Source: Caldilineaceae bacterium (GTDB taxonomy: Bacteria; Chloroflexota; Anaerolineae; Caldilineales; Caldilineaceae). Taken from it: DNA of 7,794 nucleotides. How positions within the stretch are numbered: position 1 is the stretch's first letter; every line of letters starts with the position of its first letter. Shown here piece by piece: positions 5,486-7,794 of the stretch. The stretch is from contig JAPPKT010000365.1 in the NCBI GenBank assembly GCA_028819675.1, forward strand, positions 1 to 7,794. The letters are read 5' to 3'. The notes under the pieces are model-generated. The model saw only the letters and a list, made by a program, of their open reading frames with translations, ran no database searches and was not told the origin of the DNA. Made by a program: the position numbers and the translations under genes.

Positions 5486-6447
5486 GGGTCTCAGCCGAGA
5501 GGCTGGCCGCAGATGCAGCGGCGACAGGATTCCGATCAGACATGCTTGAGAAGGCGATCCGTCTACTGGGACTGCTTGACGTCATGTGCAATCATCCATT
5601 TTTGAAGGGAAAGCTCGCACTCAAAGGCGGGATTGCATTAAATCTCTTCGTGTTCGATGTGCCGAGGTTGTCCGTCGATATCGACCTGAACTATGTGGGC
5701 AACGAAAGCAGAGAGGCGATGCTGGAGGAACGCCCCAGGCTTGAGGAGGCAATACAGGCGGTCTTCAGCCGGGAGGATTTCAGCATCAGGCGTATTCCCC
5801 AGGAGCACGCAGGAGGAAAATGGTCGCTTCGCTATGCGGCGGCTTCGGGACAGAGCGGCAGGATCGATGTTGATATCAACTACATGTATCGCGTGCCTCT
5901 GTGGCCTGTCACCATGATGGATTCCCGTCCTCTCAGCAGCTGGCGGGTATCCGACATACCGGTGGTGGATATTCATGAGCTGGCTGCGGGGAAGCTCACA
6001 GCGTTATTGGCCCGGCGGCGGGCCAGAGACCTGTTCGATAGCCGTCTGGTCTTTGCCATTGATGAGATCGATCTTGTAAGGCTCAGAACCGCATTTGTCG
6101 TATATGGTGCGATGGCTCGGAAAGACTGGCGCACAGTTTCGATAGAAGACGCGGCGTTTGATCCGACTGAACTAGCCAGTCAACTCGTACCTTCTCTACG
6201 TCTTAACGGCATCCGGGGTCTTGAAGCGACCAGCTACGGCAAGGCTCTTGTCGAAGAGTGCCAGACGGAACTGTCCAAGCTGCTGCCCTTCAGCAGGTCG
6301 GAATTGGCTTTCCTGGACCTCCTGCTTGAAGAAGGGAAGATCGATGCGACGCTCCTGACCTCAGACTCTGCGCTACAAGAAAGAATCCAGGACCAGCCTC
6401 TACTTGAATGGAAAGCCCGGCATGTGAGAAGTCAAAATAGACGATAG
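5482..6447 (+). CDS. abiEii: AbiEii-family nucleotidyltransferase toxin
   Basis: This is the toxin of the AbiE pair, 321 residues when started at 5482. The family (DUF1814) has a nucleotidyltransferase fold; characterised relatives bind GTP or add nucleotides to tRNA, arresting growth during phage infection. The diagnostic motifs are present: KGGIALN (48-54), the metal-binding pair D66-x-D68 in SVDIDLN, a third acidic segment DVDINY (129-134), and the HELAAGKLTALLARRRARDLFD-type region (165-186) with Lys171, Arg182 and Asp183, Asp186. All expected catalytic residues are there, so the enzyme is likely active. The frame is open back to 5428, but the ATGA overlap with abiEi and the ribosome site at 5469-5476 mark 5482 as the start. 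The tail (about 250-321) is helical and less conserved. The nucleotide and RNA targets cannot be told from sequence. Confidence 0.9.
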   Translation: MRVSAERLAADAAATGFRSDMLEKAIRLLGLLDVMCNHPFLKGKLALKGGIALNLFVFDVPRLSVDIDLNYVGNESREAMLEERPRLEEAIQAVFSREDFSIRRIPQEHAGGKWSLRYAAASGQSGRIDVDINYMYRVPLWPVTMMDSRPLSSWRVSDIPVVDIHELAAGKLTALLARRRARDLFDSRLVFAIDEIDLVRLRTAFVVYGAMARKDWRTVSIEDAAFDPTELASQLVPSLRLNGIRGLEATSYGKALVEECQTELSKLLPFSRSELAFLDLLLEEGKIDATLLTSDSALQERIQDQPLLEWKARHVRSQNRR

Positions 6448-6456
6448 GAGTATGGT

Positions 6457-6682
6457 TCAGAGAAGTTCGAACATGGCGTTCAGGTTAGAGGCGAGGGGGC
6501 AGATGTCGTAGTGGGGGTTGATGACGGCCTGCGCAGGTTGGAAGCTATGGCGTTTCAGGGCAGTCGGCGCCTGTGGCTAGGGGTTGGGGACGGTAGCAGG
6601 CACGGGCTTGGCGGCCGCCGTCAGGCGGGACTTCCTGGCAGCTGACTTGATCGATGCGGCGGCGTATCGGTCAGATTTCCCA
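6457..6682 (-). pseudogene. Possible broken coding tail between convergent genes
   Basis: On the minus strand one frame reads from the end of the ATPase gene through an Ala/Lys/Arg-rich stretch (SIKSAARKSRLTAAAK), meets a TAG at 6577-6579, and continues in the same frame for 39 codons to TGA at 6457-6459. The second part contains a protein-like segment (AVINPHYDICPLASNLNAMF). I do not recognise it. The pattern could be the end of an unrelated decayed gene or a chance frame. No ribosome site or independent start is seen. Confidence 0.25.
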
Positions 6683-7465
6683 TTATGACTGCCGGGGCGC
6701 CTTCCACAGCCGAACCATGAAGCGATCATCTCCCTCCACCAGGTCCGGCTCCGTGCCATTGTGGCGCCGCATCGATTCGATGATCCGGTTGCGGACTCCC
6801 ATTCCGTAGTGCTCTATGTAGCGGTAGTCGCGGAGGATCTCCTTGAGCAGCTCGTTGCGGGCCACACGAACCACGCCTTCTTTCATCTTCTCCACCGTGA
6901 CACCGTTTGGAAGGCGACCCGGCGAAATCACTTCGAAACGATCCCGGTATAGCGAGACCTCGATGTCGGTCCCCTCGCGCGCGTAGTCGCGATGCGCCAC
7001 CGCGTTCACTACCGCCTCTCGCACCGCGTCAAGAGGGAAGGACTTCTTGCGGATTCGACGAGCTCCTTCGAGGTAGGCGACGCTTCCCATGTTGCGCTTT
7101 ATGAAGTCCACCGTGCGGTCGATCACGCCCCTTTCCACCACATCACCATTCTCTGAGACTCGCGGCGTCAGGGGTCCTCGAATCCGCTCTTCATCGACCG
7201 TGTTGTATTCCTTTTCGAGACCGGGAAACGCCACCGCAGTCACGCCGGCCTGCGGAAGACGGCGGTTTGGGTTCTTGCCGAACAGCAGGAGCCCCGCGAC
7301 CGATGCGCCGACGCCAGCTCCCGCTTGAACCAGCAGGTCCGAGTTAAACAGGAGCCGCCGCCTGTTCTCAAGGTCCGTCCGGGCCGGCAGTGGGCGCTTC
7401 AAGACGTCCTGGTAGTAGTTCTCGATCCGGTCCATGTCGAGAGCTTCCAACCCGGTGTCCGGCAC
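6683..7465 (-). CDS. RecG-like/AlbA_2-associated ATP-binding protein, N-terminally truncated
   Basis: This is the ATPase half of the widespread Schlafen AlbA_2 plus HATPase (HATPase_c_4, often labelled RecG-like) family, proteins usually thought to be ATP-dependent regulators or defence components. The visible part has the leader segment with LLLFGKNPNRRLPQ (59-72), the RIRGPL motif (94-99), an ATP-binding N-box (E150, N154, H158, D160), the ISPGRLPNG motif (180-188) and HYGMGVRN (219-226). Full-length members are typically about 400-500 residues and begin with an AlbA_2 domain, which is absent here. The GTG at 7465 lacks a ribosome site, and the frame stays open upstream with family-like residues (YEIKPVPDTGLEALD across the GTG) up to a TAA at 7583-7585 but has no ATG, GTG or TTG there. 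So the protein is probably a remnant and not a deliberate short form. It is convergent with abiEii. Confidence 0.8.
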   Translation of the reverse strand: MPDTGLEALDMDRIENYYQDVLKRPLPARTDLENRRRLLFNSDLLVQAGAGVGASVAGLLLFGKNPNRRLPQAGVTAVAFPGLEKEYNTVDEERIRGPLTPRVSENGDVVERGVIDRTVDFIKRNMGSVAYLEGARRIRKKSFPLDAVREAVVNAVAHRDYAREGTDIEVSLYRDRFEVISPGRLPNGVTVEKMKEGVVRVARNELLKEILRDYRYIEHYGMGVRNRIIESMRRHNGTEPDLVEGDDRFMVRLWKAPRQS

Positions 7466-7582
7466 CGGTTTGATCTCGTATCGGACCAGTCGTGGTGTGC
7501 TGGCGGTGATATGGTGATGATACAGAAGGCCGGCGCGATCGTCAAAGCCTACAATGGGGAGCAGTCTCCTCTGTTCGCCGAT
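7466..7582 (-). pseudogene. Start-less 5' extension of the ATP-binding protein gene
   Basis: The 39 sense codons upstream of the GTG, in frame, include LLYHHHITAS and LVRYEIKPV, which resemble the linker between AlbA_2 and the ATPase domain in intact relatives. There is no usual start codon in the frame and the stop at 7583-7585 closes it. No AlbA_2 signature is found in other minus frames further upstream, so that domain was lost by rearrangement. Confidence 0.5.
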
Positions 7583-7607
7583 TTACGTGGGACCGGCGAT
7601 TTTTTTT
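7575..7607 (+). terminator. Terminator-like hairpin plus T8
   Basis: TCGCCG (7575-7580) pairs with CGGCGA (7594-7599) across a 13-base loop, followed at once by eight T residues. This is the form of an intrinsic terminator for plus-strand transcripts, although a 6-bp stem is modest and no plus-strand gene ends here. It may stop antisense transcription over the truncated ATPase, or be a leftover from a lost gene. Confidence 0.45.
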
Positions 7608-7613
7608 CAGCCA

Positions 7614-7631
7614 CCCAAGTCCCATCTTGGG
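7614..7631. repeat. Small perfect hairpin
   Basis: CCCAAG (7614-7619) and CTTGGG (7626-7631) form a 6-bp stem with a 6-base loop TCCCAT. With one bulged C the stem extends by 3 more pairs (CCA 7611-7613 with TGG 7633-7635). The loop is complementary to TGGGA in the loop of the hairpin at 7575-7599. Confidence 0.5.
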
Positions 7632-7706
7632 CTGGTCGACCTGTGGATGCACCTCGAGTTCTGCATAAAGAGAGCGACAGACATCGTCGCCTGCCGCTTT
7701 CGGTAC

Positions 7707-7786
7707 TACCCATGCCTCGCCGGGCCCTGCCATGCCTTGCCACACCAAGCCGATCCGTACCCTGCCCCGCCATGCCAAGCCGTGCC
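7707..7786. repeat. Degenerate pentanucleotide tandem repeat, 16 units
   Basis: Eighty bases split without slip into 16 units of five; every unit ends in CC on the plus strand and most are NNGCC (for example ATGCC, TTGCC, CTGCC, AAGCC). On the minus strand the pattern is GGCNN. The first two positions vary almost freely. The short frames that run through it are byproducts of the periodicity. It ends 8 bases before the window edge. Confidence 0.85.
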
Positions 7787-7794
7787 CGGAGCGT

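Noticed and set aside
7542..7778. Two minus-strand frames of 74-78 codons at the right edge
   Set aside because: Their N-termini are made of the pentamer array read in different frames and the rest matches no known family, including AlbA_2.

Overview
The window reads as an accessory, island-like stretch of a bacterial genome. The best taxonomic hint is the large secreted fibronectin-III plus leucine-rich-repeat protein with Thr/Pro linkers. Proteins of this kind are common in Chloroflexota and in uncultivated, host- or sponge-associated bacteria, so Chloroflexota is my guess rather than a demonstrated fact. The left edge (1-238) is visibly more GC-rich than the following 700 bases and encodes the C-terminal catalytic end of a tyrosine recombinase, which fits an element boundary.

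Layout: 2-238 (+) is the recombinase C-terminus. 239-1010 holds no recognisable gene, but contains the first copy (831-962) of a diverged ~130-bp repeat. 1011-3020 (-) is the Fn3/LRR surface protein, preceded by a near-perfect Shine-Dalgarno and by a possible 44-codon leader ORF that overlaps its start. 3179-3697 (-) is an HNH-like protein with a C-terminal membrane anchor and one altered metal-ligand position. 3698-4678 is intergenic: it carries a ~100-bp imperfect inverted repeat (3938-4038), a stretch with nothing recognised, the second copy of the dispersed repeat (4409-4538), and a promoter/operator candidate (4536-4574). 4679-6447 (+) is a complete two-gene AbiE type IV toxin-antitoxin / abortive-infection cassette with an ATGA overlap. 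6457-6682 may hold a broken coding tail on the minus strand. 6683-7465 (-) is the ATPase half of an AlbA_2/RecG-like ATP-binding protein whose N-terminal half is missing, so it is probably a truncated gene. 7466-7794 contains the decayed 5' extension of that gene, a terminator-like hairpin with T8, a second hairpin, and a 16-unit pentanucleotide NNNCC tandem repeat.

How the genes relate: abiEi (antitoxin and repressor) and abiEii (nucleotidyltransferase-fold toxin) form one translationally coupled operon, probably autoregulated at a palindrome whose loop holds the -10 box. The HNH and LRR genes share a strand, are 158 bp apart, and are transcribed away from abiE. The two copies of the dispersed repeat bracket this HNH/LRR pair in the same orientation. 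The recombinase end, truncated ATPase, repeat copies and defence cassette together suggest a region of repeated gain and loss. I found no RNA genes, CRISPR array or complete insertion sequence.
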